A stretch of DNA of 64,000 bases from Cryptomeria japonica (GCF_030272615.1 NC_081407.1:265927574-265991573); one strand, 5' to 3'; numbered from the stretch's first letter, positions 36,944-48,371 are shown. Numbers and translations are program-made. The notes: a model not told the origin generated them from the letters alone.

Positions 36944-38265
36944 TTATTATAAGTTTAGTAGTGCATTGCCAAGCTTCCTTATCATTTGTATTGCATCTAT
37001 GTTTTCATGTTGATGCTCTTGATGTATTCTATTGAATGCTTGTGTCATTGACTTGTCGACTTTTGCAATGTAGGAACTGCAATACATTGCTGCTGCATAT
37101 GCATTTAGTATGAGTTGTGCATTTGTATTTGTGTTCCATAGCAAGGGCATTTGTCTGGCAAAACTATTGTTCCATATTTGTGAGGGATTTCTTTGTAGTA
37201 GTAACATTGGCCTCTGGATTGTTGACCTTAGTACTAGTATGTATTCATCCTCAGTTATTCTGATTTCATGTAAGAAGTCTTGCACGGTGCAAGAAGCATC
37301 GTAATTTTCTATTTGCAATGTGGAATATATTTTTGTAGAATTTGAGATTATTTATTTATTTATTTCTAATAATGGTTCAAGTATCATTGTGTTTTGCATT
37401 GGTGGAAATGGGAAATTGTATCTACAATTTGTCTTTTTCTTTCTTCTACATTGCTTTGTGTGGTGATGCTTATGTAAACTTGCTAGTGCATTGTCTAAAT
37501 GTTCTATGCTACAAGTAATGTACTTATCAACAAACTGCACTATATCTTTAGTTGTGGCTTTCCCGTAGATGGGTGCATCTTTGGTCCATATGAGGAAATG
37601 GTCATGTTCATTTCCTTGATTTTGAAATTCAGTTACTGAGAAGTAGTCAGTGATGTCTTGAAAGAAACTATTATCAGAGAGTATTAGTTTTTTCATTGCA
37701 TTTATCCTATGCCTATAGTATCGTGCACATGTCACTGGATCTTTTTTAATAAGTTGGAATTTATGGTTTTCAAATTGAATAATGTCTCTCTGTTCATCTA
37801 CTTTTGAGTAGTGTAAATCATGCAATTGTTGAAGAGTTGCCATCAAGGGTTCCCAATTTTGCTCCACGCTAGTGAATGTGAGGAAAAAAGTTGGTGGCCC
37901 TAGCTGTCGGATCATTGCAAAGACAGTTTTTTTAGCTGATGTGTGTAATCTGGAGAAATTCTAATTCTTTTAAAGTCAATGTAACCAATATTTGGTTTTA
38001 GCATTCTTTCTAGGTTTGGCTTTTCTTTGACATCTTTTGCAGTTAGTTTTTTGCCTTTCAGTTGCCCTTTCCGTATTCTTACCCACATTGTTGAGATGAC
38101 TTTTTGTATAAGGACTTTGACAATTTTGAAAAACAGGTTTGTTGTGTGATATGCAAATTGTCTTTGTGAGCTTAAGAGTTCCCATTGTGCAATCTTTTGG
38201 TATGTAAACCTTTTTGTAATGTCATCGTCACGCGCGCTGCCAAAAAAAAGTGTTGGGAAGTTCAT
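36944..38265 (-). pseudogene. Helentron HUH Rep nuclease domain (Helitron-like N)
   Basis: The path starts MNFPTLFFG, shifts by -1 at an A7 run (37927-37933) and continues as MIRQLGPPTFFLTFTS. The metal-binding HUH motif is represented by NEHDHFLIW. The two catalytic tyrosines appear in MYCSSYIAK (codons at 37082-37084 and 37070-37072). One in-frame TAA at 37352-37354 lies between NFPFPPMQNT and the tyrosine block. Two adjacent TAA codons separate the domain from the helicase. Rep nicks and joins DNA strands in rolling-circle transposition. The middle residue of HUH is Asp here, unlike the usual hydrophobic residue. Confidence 0.88.
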
Positions 38266-39430
38266 TTCTTCAACATATTTGTCTTGGAAAATGCCTATGG
38301 GACAATCGTCTTGTGCAGGTGCAATTTCTAGTATTTTATCCTACATTTGGTGTATGCACCTAGATTCAGTGAATCCGGGTATCAAAGTTTCTGATGGTTA
38401 TTCTTCTTCTGTGTCACTATCTATGTCAGTATCACTATTATTTATTTCTATTGTTTCTTGGTTATTTGAATTGTGTTGTAGGATGGCTTGCCAATCTTGC
38501 TTGATTTGCACATTTTGTAATTTGTAAAGCGGTGTGCTTGATAGTTGCAACAAAGCTTGCATTATAAGGTTTGGGCACACCATTCCTTTTCGGAATGCGT
38601 TTTTGTACTCCAAGCGGCTCTTTAGCGATACTACAATTGTTGTTGTGCTATCAATAGATTGTGGTAGTGTTGTTTGTATTATGTCCATATTTGCTGGGAC
38701 ATTAATTATCAAGCCGATCAAGCCTAGTTGTGGTCTTCTATGGCCTAGTTCCCAAATTTGTGCAAATGCAATTCTTAGTGAGACTAATCGTTCTTCTAGT
38801 TGGGATAGATGTTGTACATGTTGCAATGGTTTATTAGTGCGAATATTGTGTGGTGTTGAATATTTTGGTAGCATATGTTGTTGTAATGCATTGTTACAAA
38901 TTTGACATATTGTATTTCCTGTTGTAGTACCATCAAATTGCAATAGAGTTTGATAAGTGTTCTTTCCTTTGTCTTTAAATACCCTAGTGTCTTTTTTAAA
39001 GTGTAACATTAGGCAAATTGAACAAGTATACTTAGGAGTATCTTGTATTCTTTGTTTAAAAATTCCTACTGGTGACAGTGAACTAGTCCTTTTATTAGTT
39101 TTTTGTTGAAATGATGGGTTGATGGCTATTGGCTTTGGGATATTGTAATATTTGGTAGCTTCAATATCTATAAGCTTTTCACTTCTATTTTTTTTTTTTA
39201 GTTGACGAAGTGTGATTGTTGAGGAGTTTGTATTGGTTGATTTTGTTCTTGTACTTATTGTCATATTACCCATTTTGCTTTGTTGAGGTTCAATATCTTG
39301 CCCTGACTGATTACTAATATCTAGGACTTGTTCCAATTGTTTTTGTGTAGAACATGAAGGCATAATCTTATCTCTGAGTGTTCTTTTTAATGTGCACAGT
39401 GTTAGCTTTTGTGTGTATTTGGTATTTTCA
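38266..39430 (-). pseudogene. Helentron DUF6570 / zinc-binding region
   Basis: The frame contains YTCSICLMLHFKKDTRVF and ICQICNNALQQ, paired CxxC zinc-binding sites. It then has LEERLVSLRIAFAQIWELG and INVPANMDIIQTTLP, which match the DUF6570 region found ahead of the Rep domain in Helentron-type proteins. It continues in the same frame through two nonsense codons (TAA 38398-38400 and TAG 38341-38343) into GFTESRCIHQM and APAQDDCPIGIFQDKYVE. Its biochemical role is not known. Confidence 0.8.
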
Positions 39431-40023
39431 TTTCCTATTTCTAAGAGTGGCTCAAAATGCCCTGAAAGTGGATTTGTGTCATGAAAGAGTAAAGAATAGC
39501 ATTTTGTGTTTGACAATTCTTTGAAATGCAAGTACTTTTTTCCCATTGTTTTTGACTAAACACATATTTGTATATTGAGCCAGTTTGAGATCTAATGGAT
39601 GCAAAAAATATCTCCCCATAGTCTTGTTTCTTTGTCGTTTGTGGTTGTCATCGCAGACAAACGCATGCGTTGTAGATAAGTGTTTCTATCTCGAATATGG
39701 TGCATTTTGTACAAACTTTCAGAGTTGATCTCATCGTTGTATGACTTGATTTCTTCTACTTCACATCTTGCAAGGCAGTTTAAGAAATGGTCAATTACAC
39801 CATTTCGCAATTCTATGGAGGTGAATCGATTTTGTAATAGGAACTCTGGAGAATCGAATAAGCAATCACCACTGTTGTATTTGAAATTCATAATTTGACA
39901 TAGGCCATTGTGTTTTAACACTTTGTCAATGTCACAAGTATTAGCACCCATCATGCATTGAGATGTTTTGACTTCTATGACTTCTAACTTTAGTTGATTC
40001 TCCTTTTGCTCAGAGGTTTCCAT
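39431..40023 (-). pseudogene. Helentron OTU-like cysteine protease domain (N-terminus)
   Basis: The frame opens with METSEQKEN. It carries the OTU nucleophile block NSGDCLFDSPEFL, the helix ELRNGVIDHFL and LWGDIFCIH. It then continues in frame past TAG codons at 39592-39594 and 39556-39558 to CYSLLFHDTNPLSGHFEPL, which has the OTU-type general-base histidine region. OTU proteases occur in some Helentrons; their role in transposition is unknown. The two nonsense codons fall between the nucleophile and histidine blocks, so no complete protease could be made without readthrough. Confidence 0.8.
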
Positions 40024-40128
40024 TTTAAAATTGTCAAGTTAGAATTAATTGCAATTGCTCAATTCTAGATTTTGGGCACTATGAGTACTGAACACTATAT
40101 ACTGCACTTAAATTTATTGTCTACTAAA

Positions 40129-40162
40129 AAAGTTTGTTAGCTACAAAGTTTGTTACCTACAA
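40129..40162. repeat. 17-bp tandem duplication upstream of the Helentron ORF
   Basis: AAGTTTGTTAGCTACA is followed directly by AAGTTTGTTACCTACA. It lies about 110 bases before the Helentron start codon, so it could belong to the element's 5' non-coding region. Confidence 0.6.
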
Positions 40163-40439
40163 TGCAAATAAATTGCAAATTGTCATGGAAAATTTCAAAA
40201 TTCTTGTAAAGCTAAGCACAAACTTACTTGACGACATGCTTATAAGTAGACTAATGGTGAACAGTTTCTTTGTTTTTGATGCTATGGTAAAGTATGTAAA
40301 TATACTTCTACAAAGATATGTTTGCGTATATAGATATTCTTAATCATTTATGGTTAAAGCTATGAGATTTTCACAATCCATTTTGCATTTCTAGTGTATT
40401 TTTTTCTGGATTCGATTGTGTGTATATTTTTCCATCAAC

Positions 40440-40471
40440 GTTTCGAATCACACTCCGTGATTCATCATCAG
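40440..40471 (-). ncRNA. Hammerhead-ribozyme-like core
   Basis: Read on the minus strand, CTGATGA is followed by one base, a 7-bp stem (GAATCAC / GTGATTC) with a 5-base loop, then GAAAC. This is the order of the conserved hammerhead core. Helices I and III with a cleavage site were not convincingly found, and the extra base before helix II is atypical. Hammerhead motifs are carried by Penelope-like elements, reported in conifers, and by plant retrozymes. Activity is doubtful. Confidence 0.35.
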
Positions 40472-40565
40472 GATGAAAAGAATTCCCAAGACATGAAAGA
40501 TGTTGAGTTGCAGATTTGAGGCAAAATATAAAGAGGAGAGGGGTGGGGGAAGGCACGTGAAACAA

Positions 40566-42440
40566 GGAGAGAGGAAAGAGAAAAGGAAAAGACCACTGGA
40601 AGGATGGGAGACCTAAAAAACTCCAAGGGATAAACCACCCACAGAAAAGACTATTTATGGTTAGCTAAAATAGTACTTGTATATACAATCGAGACAACTT
40701 TCTTTATATAACTCAAATGGAGAAAACAATATTTCCTTAAAATCCTAGATCATAATACACAAGTTGCCTCTATGTTTTAGTAAAAAGACTATTATGTGAA
40801 ACCATGTAACAATTAAAATGTTCTATGACTAACAATGGAATGCAAATAGGAAACAAAAAATATGTCGTATGTATGACAATGGCATGCAAATGAACAAAAT
40901 TTTGAGAATGTAATAAATTTGCATAAAATCATTTAACTTGTGAAACAAATACTATTTTGTGGAAGTATTTGACATACCTTCAATATTGCCAATTGATGTG
41001 GAATATTTGTATATGAAATCCTGGAACAATTGAATCTTTTATATATTAGTATTAACATTAAAAAGAATTGAATTTTATACAACAATAAGAATTCTTATTA
41101 AAATTATTGATTTCTAAAGATAATTTTTTAATTTTTCAAAACAAATGCTTAATATATTCAAATTATAAATCTATTACTAAATATATAAATAAAATTATTT
41201 AAAATAAAAAAACTGGTATACAAAATATATTATTGTTGTCTTAAAACAAATTTGCAATCACATATTGATAGTTAATTAGTAAAAATTTATAGTGTTATTG
41301 CCATCATTTTGCAGTTTGTAAATTCAATAGTTGAAAGATAAATTTGATTTTAGAAAATTATAACTAATAGAAAGTTGAACCTAATTAAATAAAATAGTAA
41401 AAATAAAACTAAACCATATTAAAAATGTTAATGCTAAAATATTAACTCTTACATTAAAACTTACAAATAGAATCAAATTTAAAAAGTTAAAAATCAAATA
41501 AAACCAATTAAAAATGTAAAAAGTAAATTCTCAATTCTTTTGAAATTTTAAATTTATTAAAAATAAACAAATATTTATATTTATCAAATTTTTATTTTCT
41601 ACTTTAATGATAATTATATTTGTGATTGTATTACATGCATAAATAAAATACTATGAGAGATGAGGTTAGAATCATTGGTCAAATGACATTGATTAAATAA
41701 TTTTATCCAAATTTCAACTTCTTAATCAAAGAAATATTCCCTTACACTTATATTTCTAAGTTTAAAATAAAAATAATTTAGATTTATTGAACCGGTCATA
41801 TAAAAAATAAAAAATAATAATTTCACTATTATATAATATACATTAAATTTGAGTTTTACATAAAATTTAATTTCACCTAACATTTATTTCTAATTATTCT
41901 TCTATTCTTTCACTATTAAAACTATTGTATAAATTTTCATCATTTTTCATATAATAAAATAAATAAATTCTCTTCACTAATATAATTAATTAAATTTAAT
42001 CAAATTAAAACTATCAACATTTTCATAATAATATTGTTACTATTAATATTCATCTTATATTGTTAATAATGTTAATATATTATTACTATATTACTATATA
42101 ATGTGATGTTTTAACTATTATATTATTATTATTTATTATATTTTTATTATTATATCATTATATATTTATATTATTCTTATTATTATATTTTACATTCTTC
42201 TTGAACACACGCTGAGAAAGTTGTAAAGATTTGATACTTCATTCAATCATTCAATTATAAAACTGAAGAAAACAAAAAAATAGGCATGCGATACTTCATT
42301 CAATTATGAATAAAATGGAACTGCACAAAACAAGAAACTTGTATATAAAGTAAAATTGTTACTGTCAAGGTTGAGTCTTACATATTGTTTGACTATTATA
42401 CAAGGGTTGTTCATTATCCACATGTTCAAAAGAACTCTGA
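40566..42440. other. AT-rich spacer, no gene seen
   Basis: From about 41000 to 42200 this is extremely AT-rich sequence with ATTATTA-type runs. No coding similarity is recognised. Confidence 0.7.
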
Positions 42441-42460
42441 GATAGACATGCAAAGCAATC

Positions 42461-42529
42461 CACGTGCCTTGTCCATGCCTCTACATTTTCCATTTAACTT
42501 GTTTGCGTACCTTGTCTATGTTGCACGTG
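42461..42529. promoter_or_regulatory. Pair of G-boxes upstream of the Exo70 pseudogene
   Basis: Two CACGTG palindromes (42461-42466 and 42524-42529) lie 60-130 bases before the first Exo70 codon. G-boxes bind plant bZIP and bHLH factors. Nothing here shows they are used. Confidence 0.4.
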
Positions 42530-42589
42530 GACATTGGTTGTTACTTTCATGTGCACGAGCCTAGTAACATTGACTGAAAAACATGGAGG

Positions 42590-43852
42590 ATGACTATTGA
42601 TGTTACAGGTGAGAGCAGGATATCAGATAGTTATAAGATGCGTGTATTGAATGAAGCATTAGAGGGTTTAGAGATGGTGGGTCCTCAGAGTTTCATGGAA
42701 AATGGCTCAGTGCTGCAGGCTTCGGTATTGAAAAAGCTTGAATCATCTTTCATGTCTGTTGTGGAAAATAGTGTTGCTATAAATCTTCATGGTGAAAAAT
42801 CTTCTGAGAAGGAGGATTTGGTTTTAACTTTGGATTTAAGGGCTGTTAAATTGATCAACATAATTGCAGAGAAGTTGAATACCTTTGGCAGGGGTCAGAA
42901 GTTCTTGAAAATGTATTGGGAAGTCAAAATTAAAATCCCGAGAGACAGTTTCAAAAGCATGGAGACTCATTATCTGAGATATATTACTGCAGAGAGTGTT
43001 GATGCCACAGAGTGACATGATCTAGAGGGATATGTTGCAGATTGGTTGGTGATGTTGAAGAAAACAGTGAAGGTCTTGGTGTCTTTTGAGAGGGATCTCT
43101 ACTACAAGATTTTTGAGACATTTGGGGAAAAGGTATGGATAGAGTGTTTTGGAAAATTGGTTTTTAGGAGTGGTATGAGTGCATTGATAGAATTTGGGGA
43201 AGCTATTGCATAGAGCCAAACTCAACCCCAGAAGTTGTTTAAACTGTTAGATATGGTTGAAGGATTGCAAATCCTGAAGGAAGATTTTGGAAATCTTATT
43301 GAAGGGTCGGGATGCTTGGAGATCAGGGTTAGGTTATAGGATTTGGAGAAAAAACTGGTGCACAGTGCTTGCCAAGTGTTGAGAGACTTTAACGGGAAAA
43401 TTGTGGAGGATGCAGGGATTTCCATAGATGGAACTGCACCAAGGATTGCTAGTTACGTTGTAAATTATCTAAAATTAATGGTGACCGAATATGGAAAAGT
43501 GATGACAAGGGCTTTGGAAATGGAGGACAGTACAAGCCTTGCACAAAATGTTAGTCTTGTTATAGATTCTTTGGAGTTGAATTTGAGAACCAGAGCAAAG
43601 GGGTACAACGAAACTGCACTGGCAGATCTATTTTTAATGAATAGTTATTGGTATATATTCAAGAGAGCTAGAGACAGTGAGCTGGGATCAGTCTTGGGTG
43701 AACCCTGGTTGAAGCAGAGGAGGCAGCTTGTTAACCAGCATGTTTTGAGCTATGAGAAGGAGAAATGGGAGCCTTTATTGAAGCATCTGAATATAAATGG
43801 ATTGGTCATGTCCACTGGTGGAAGAGGAGGGCCAAGGGACTTGTTTAAGTAG
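42590..43852 (+). pseudogene. Exo70 exocyst subunit pseudogene
   Basis: One continuous reading frame of 421 codons matches the plant Exo70 C-terminal helical-bundle region. Segments in order include HYLRYITAESVDATE, LVSFERDLYYKIF, KLFKLLDMVEGLQIL, YLKLMVTEYGKVM, YWYIFKRARDSELGSVLGE and MSTGGRGGPRDLFK. Three in-frame stops break it: TGA 43013-43015, TAG 43211-43213 and TAG 43337-43339. There are no frameshifts, so decay is recent or slow. Exo70 tethers secretory vesicles to the plasma membrane. The N-terminal half of a full-length Exo70 is missing, and upstream sequence contains no recognisable continuation. Confidence 0.85.
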
Positions 43853-44156
43853 AGATGAGAGAAAATGTAGATAGCAGAAGCGACATTGCGTGAAGCTCAC
43901 GAATTTCAAGAAGCCTTCTATTTACTTCACCCAAACTTCTATGTAGTGGACTGCTTCCCAAAATACAAATTCCATTATAACCTTGAAAATCCGTACAGAA
44001 ATTTTCAATATCCCTCACCATTGTATAATATTTCTTTTTCGTATTGCTACAAATTCTTGCCCGATTTCGTGTTCTATGAGAATTGAGCTTAAAAGGGAAG
44101 ACAAATTTTTGTCCGATTTCATGTTCTGTGAGAGTTGAGGAAACGCAAAAGACAAA

Positions 44157-44240
44157 ATGGCAGGTTTTGGTGTTCCTCTGGTAGTGGCTGCTACAGCTGT
44201 AGCTACGACCATTGGATTTTACTGCCGCCTACATACATAG
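44157..44240 (+). other. Short hydrophobic ORF followed by a splice-donor-like site
   Basis: A 27-residue frame (MAGFGVPLVVAATAVATTIG...) encodes a potential single membrane helix and ends in TAG directly followed by GTAAAA. It could be a small membrane protein, a first exon, or chance. A 50-bp tandem duplication (GTCCGATTTCATGTTCTGTG and a variant) lies just upstream. No family is recognised. Confidence 0.2.
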
Positions 44241-46065
44241 GTAAAACTCATACCCTAACCCTCATCTTTTTCTCTTTTAAGTTTGATTTTCCTTTTGTTT
44301 CTGACAAAAATATGGGGAAGTTCTATTGCCCCCGAGTTCATAATTCTTGTTTTTAGTGAAGGATTTAACCGATGGTTTTTGAAAACTGCTAAATATCGAA
44401 ATGGGTGCTCAGCTTCCCCACATCTAGGATTTGTATCTAGGATTAAGAGAGAAAAAATTAATCGCAGGAAAAAAATTAAGAATTCTGTTCCTGAAATAAA
44501 ACCATAGATATTTTCTGAGAAGTAAAAACCCTAACAAATCTTTCAGAACTAGGAAAGAAGTACTGAATCAGAGACAGATTTCACATAAACATTTACATAC
44601 ATTTACATTTCTCACCTAGCTAATCACTCGAAATGTTGTCACCTGTCTTTGTCACTAATGTTCTCACTGTTGTTGTTCTTTGTCTTGCAGGAAAATGAAT
44701 GATCGATCAGTTGCAAAAGAGCCCAAACACACAATGCAAATGACTACTCTAGATTGTTCAAAAGTTAAAAATTAAGTGAACTCTGCCAAATTCTTCAATC
44801 GCATTTAATGTATAAAGATTTTTACAGATACATTTTGCAACAACCCAGATTTCCAGCTCGGTTTACAAATCAGCTTTAATTACAATAATAATTATTACCA
44901 TATGTCTACAGTTCCCAAAGTAAAGTAATATAATGTCTAATTTTTTTTCCGGTACGTATTTTCTTATTTTTTATTTCATTTAATCAAATATGTCAACGGC
45001 ATTGATGAATCATATTTAATATAAATGCTATAATATTAATTATTAATCCAATTTATATATTTCAACTTTTGCTCAAGCATTGAAGCTCTAAAAATTCTTA
45101 GCGCTCATTGAAAGAGGTTGAAAACTAAAATGCATACAACGATTGCGTTAGTTTCTGCCTGTCGGCAGGAACTAATAAAACTAATCACATTATTTTTTTT
45201 CCAATCTATAAAAGATTGGCTCTCTAAAAAATTCGTAGGAACTTAGAATTTTTTTTTTTTTAGAGATCAAATGCACCTTGATACCCATACAATGCACCTC
45301 GACACCCATACTCAAAACCTTGCAAGCATAATGGTATCCTCTAGAACCCTTCGAGCACCTAATTGAAGAATGTGGATGGATGATTTAGGAAGGTATCTAA
45401 ATGATTCGAGAAACCTGCACTCCACGACAACATCCAAGCAGGCGCCGAATCCTCTCAGCCCTGGTTTTCCCTTATTTTCCCTTACAATTTAAGCTGAACA
45501 ATTTTGCAATTGCATAGCCATTCAACATCCTTGTTAACAAAGAGATGGGTTCCAAATGTGCTAATAATGTGATAATGCATTTGATGATGAAATCGCTATC
45601 TATGCATTTTGTGCTGATTCAGGTGACGATGGTAATGACTCAGCTACATTAGGCCATGTATTCTACTAGTGATTTGGTAAGCGAGTTTTTACCCTGCCAA
45701 TTCTATTTGTTTTAATGGTCATTTGTATTTTAAAATTTCATTAATCTATACCATATTGAGTTTGAGGGGATTTTTTGGGCACAAATCATTTATCTGGAAA
45801 TTTATGATTTTGGGAAATTTACCCCAATCTAGTAGATTTGTTTAAGAAAATCACAGGATTACAAAAGAAAGCATTTCCATTACCCTACACCCGTATTAGA
45901 GATGTACACATTGTTTATAAATGCAACTCAAACCATATATCACATCCAACAAAAAATCTATTCCAATTCTAATTCTCTTCTAATAAACCCTCTTCTAATA
46001 AACCCTCTTCTAATTCTCCATTTGGCATAGAAGGATGCCAGCAAAAATACCATTTTAACACAAGC
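44241..46065. other. Intergenic, no gene seen
   Basis: No coding similarity is recognised. A short hairpin (TTAGTTTCTGCC / GGCAGGAACTAA) lies at about 45146-45173. Confidence 0.6.
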
Positions 46066-46386
46066 GTGAGGTTTTGGCGTTTATCTTTACACCTGCCAAA
46101 TGCAATTTTATTGAGGGTTTCTCAAGCCTTTTCATCAAATTCATTTTGTGCAGATCTTGCAATCTTAGCATTCCATGAGACAACAAACATTCAAAGTTTT
46201 CATTTCAACAATCTTGATTCCTTGTCGATGCCTTCATATTTTGCAATAAATCAACCAGGGTATTTGCAAGTACAAAAATTGACAAAATTCCTCTATCCAT
46301 TATGCTTTGATGGATGTCCATCCCCTATTTCAAAGTTCCCATTTCTGCGTATGCTAGCAGGAAACTCCAAAGGTCATGGTGTTTAG
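46066..46386 (-). pseudogene. PPR gene fragment 3
   Basis: On the minus strand, broken frames read LACAEMGTLK-like sequence, a DGHPSKHNG segment (frame-shifted GMDIHQSIM), VLANTLVDLL, and finally LHLAGVKINA. These match the same PPR helix pairs seen at 22.5 kb and 29.2 kb, but on the opposite strand. Stops and frameshifts make it non-functional. The open frame on the plus strand here is an antisense artefact. Confidence 0.75.
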
Positions 46387-47846
46387 CTTTATGCCTACTT
46401 GTTGCATTTACTTGAAAGTTCCTAAAACAAAATAAAAATCAACAAAACCAAGCAAGATCAAAATCTGTCTGCAAATTCCGATCTAATGGAATGTCTTTTT
46501 TTTTCAAAAGTAAGCCTAACTTGAAACACAAAACACCCACTATGAAAGCCCCATAAACACTATAATTTATCGGGAAATGTACATTCAAATTGACTCATTC
46601 GCTATGAATCATTTTTCTTTTAAATCATCATTGTAAAAACACAACTCATAACTTTGCCTCTGTATTCAGCCTTTAAAATAGACTTAATAAATGCAAATCA
46701 TGTTTAAATTAGTTTCTCCGACCATTTCTACTTCTTCAAAACTGCAGTAGAAATGGCTAATTTGGCGCCAAAGATCGCCCCAGCTATTGGGCACTCATGC
46801 ATATACTGAAAATAGAGATTCCACGGCTGCACATTAAACTTAGCATCCTAAAAAGCATGGGTAGCATTTGAACTCTTAGCCTCACCAGCTAAAAAACAAA
46901 AATACACACCAAAAATAGATAGTAAACACACAAACTGATAAAATCATCCTCTACCGTAGCCTCCCATATAATAGACAGAGATTGAAACATAGACCATAGA
47001 ATCTCTTAGGTGAGAAAAGGAATACTTAAAGTTAAATACTCTTTTAATAAACCAGATCATGTGCTACTAGAAGAAACTGCCAATCTCTGCATTTGACACT
47101 AATTACAAATATATCGGTAAACTAACTGTGTGATACAGCAACACAAAACTATTCTAGATGAGCATTCATTATCATTGAGCATGAGAAACAATGCTTATTA
47201 ATATATTCCAGTTCAAAATACTTCTCAATCCATAACAAAAGGCCCTGTGTCATGTTTCTAATTTTTGTTCATAGATCAACCATACAACACAAATTTGCAA
47301 TAGATAATTTTAATAAACCAGATCATGTGCTACTATATTATTAGATAAAATCCTTAGGTTCCATGGCCTCCAATTGCTCTCCTCATCCTTCACCATTGGC
47401 CAGCAAATTTCCACCCTAACCAGATTGATGAATTCGAAAACAACGGATTAGGTGCTTATGGTTCTGTAGCAGTCGTATTATCTCATTTCATTCCTGAAGA
47501 AGTAGTGCTCCACTTGCCAGCGTGCATGTTTAAACATTTATGATTTTCTCTCCGCGTGTTTTTTTCCCAGATACATTTAATTTTTACAGATTTCCTTTAT
47601 TGTTTAAATTCATATAGATATACCTAAATTTGGTGGAGAATTAATATTTCAAACCCTTATCGGTTATATATATATACAATTTAAATGTATAATTTATTTT
47701 TAAAAAATGGTATAATATATTTTATATTGAAATTTTATGTTTATATTTTTAATAATTTTTTCATGGTTTTATATTACACTTCTTATTTTTTATTTAATTT
47801 TAAAAAAGATCTACAAATTTATTTATTTAATAATTTTAATTCATAA
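46387..47846. other. Intergenic, no gene seen
   Basis: No coding similarity is recognised. The phrase TAAACCAGATCATGTGCTACTA occurs twice (47049 and 47313 regions), a small dispersed duplication. Confidence 0.6.
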
Positions 47847-48371
47847 CCCGTTAATGGGTCTTGGAGGATTAGTCCTCTGTCCGAATCAATAAAAATTGAG
47901 CCTAAATGGGAACTGCCAGCTAAGGAGTGGATTAAAATCAACTTTTACGGGGCGTCTAAGGGAAACCCAGGTATCTCTGGAGTGGGAGTAGTGGCAAGAG
48001 ATCATAAGGGGATCATCCTATTCAAAGGGGCTCGACGGCTTCAGAATGGGTCAAACAATGAAGTAGAAGCACAGGCGGTACTAATGGCTACAGAATTGGC
48101 TATTAACATGAAAGTGTCCAAACTACATTTGGAAGGGGATTCCCAGGTAGTGATCAATGCAATAGCGAAAGGTACCACCCCTTCCTGGAAATTAGCTCAT
48201 TGGATAGAGATAATATGGGAAAAACTCACCTCATTTGAAGTTTTTCGGGTTTCCCACGTCCGGAGAGGTGCGAACGTAGTGGCGGATCTCCTCTCAAATG
48301 TTGGATGTGATTTGTCAGATCAAGTGGCCAGATGGTGGAAGGGCAATGGGAGTGTATGGCAATGGTATTAA
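47847..48371 (+). pseudogene. LINE-type RNase H domain, first catalytic Asp replaced
   Basis: The frame carries a plant RNase H domain of the kind that ends LINE ORF2 proteins. WIKINFYGASKGNPGISGVG is followed by VARDHKGIILFKGA, NNEVEAQAVLMATELA, KLHLEGDSQVVINAI and RRGANVVADLLSN. The Glu, second Asp and final Asp of the active site are present. The first Asp, expected in the F-D-G triplet, is Tyr (FYG), so nuclease activity should be lost. Reverse transcriptase is absent upstream, consistent with a 5'-truncated insertion. The frame ends at a TAA. Confidence 0.85.

Larger units (their letters stand above)
32363..40023 (-). mobile_element. Helentron (Helitron2-type rolling-circle transposon), mutated but nearly full-length coding part
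   Basis: All coding pieces lie on one strand in the order OTU-like, DUF6570/zinc, HUH Rep, PIF1-type helicase, AP-like endonuclease, then a separate RPA-like gene. The Rep-to-endonuclease region can be followed through one reading path of about 1,950 codons interrupted by nonsense codons and two one-base frameshifts. Presence of the C-terminal endonuclease and the OTU/DUF6570 N-terminus marks a Helentron rather than the canonical Helitron1 usual in plants. The RPA companion is typical of plant Helitrons. Terminal sequences could not be identified, so the outer limits given are those of the recognisable coding part. Confidence 0.85.

Noticed and set aside
34176-40023. Helentron as an active autonomous element
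   Set aside because: At least eight in-frame nonsense codons and two frameshifts break the polyprotein; the copy cannot be active unless these are sequence errors.
46066-46386. 106-codon plus-strand frame
   Set aside because: The minus strand reads as a PPR fragment, so this frame is antisense noise.
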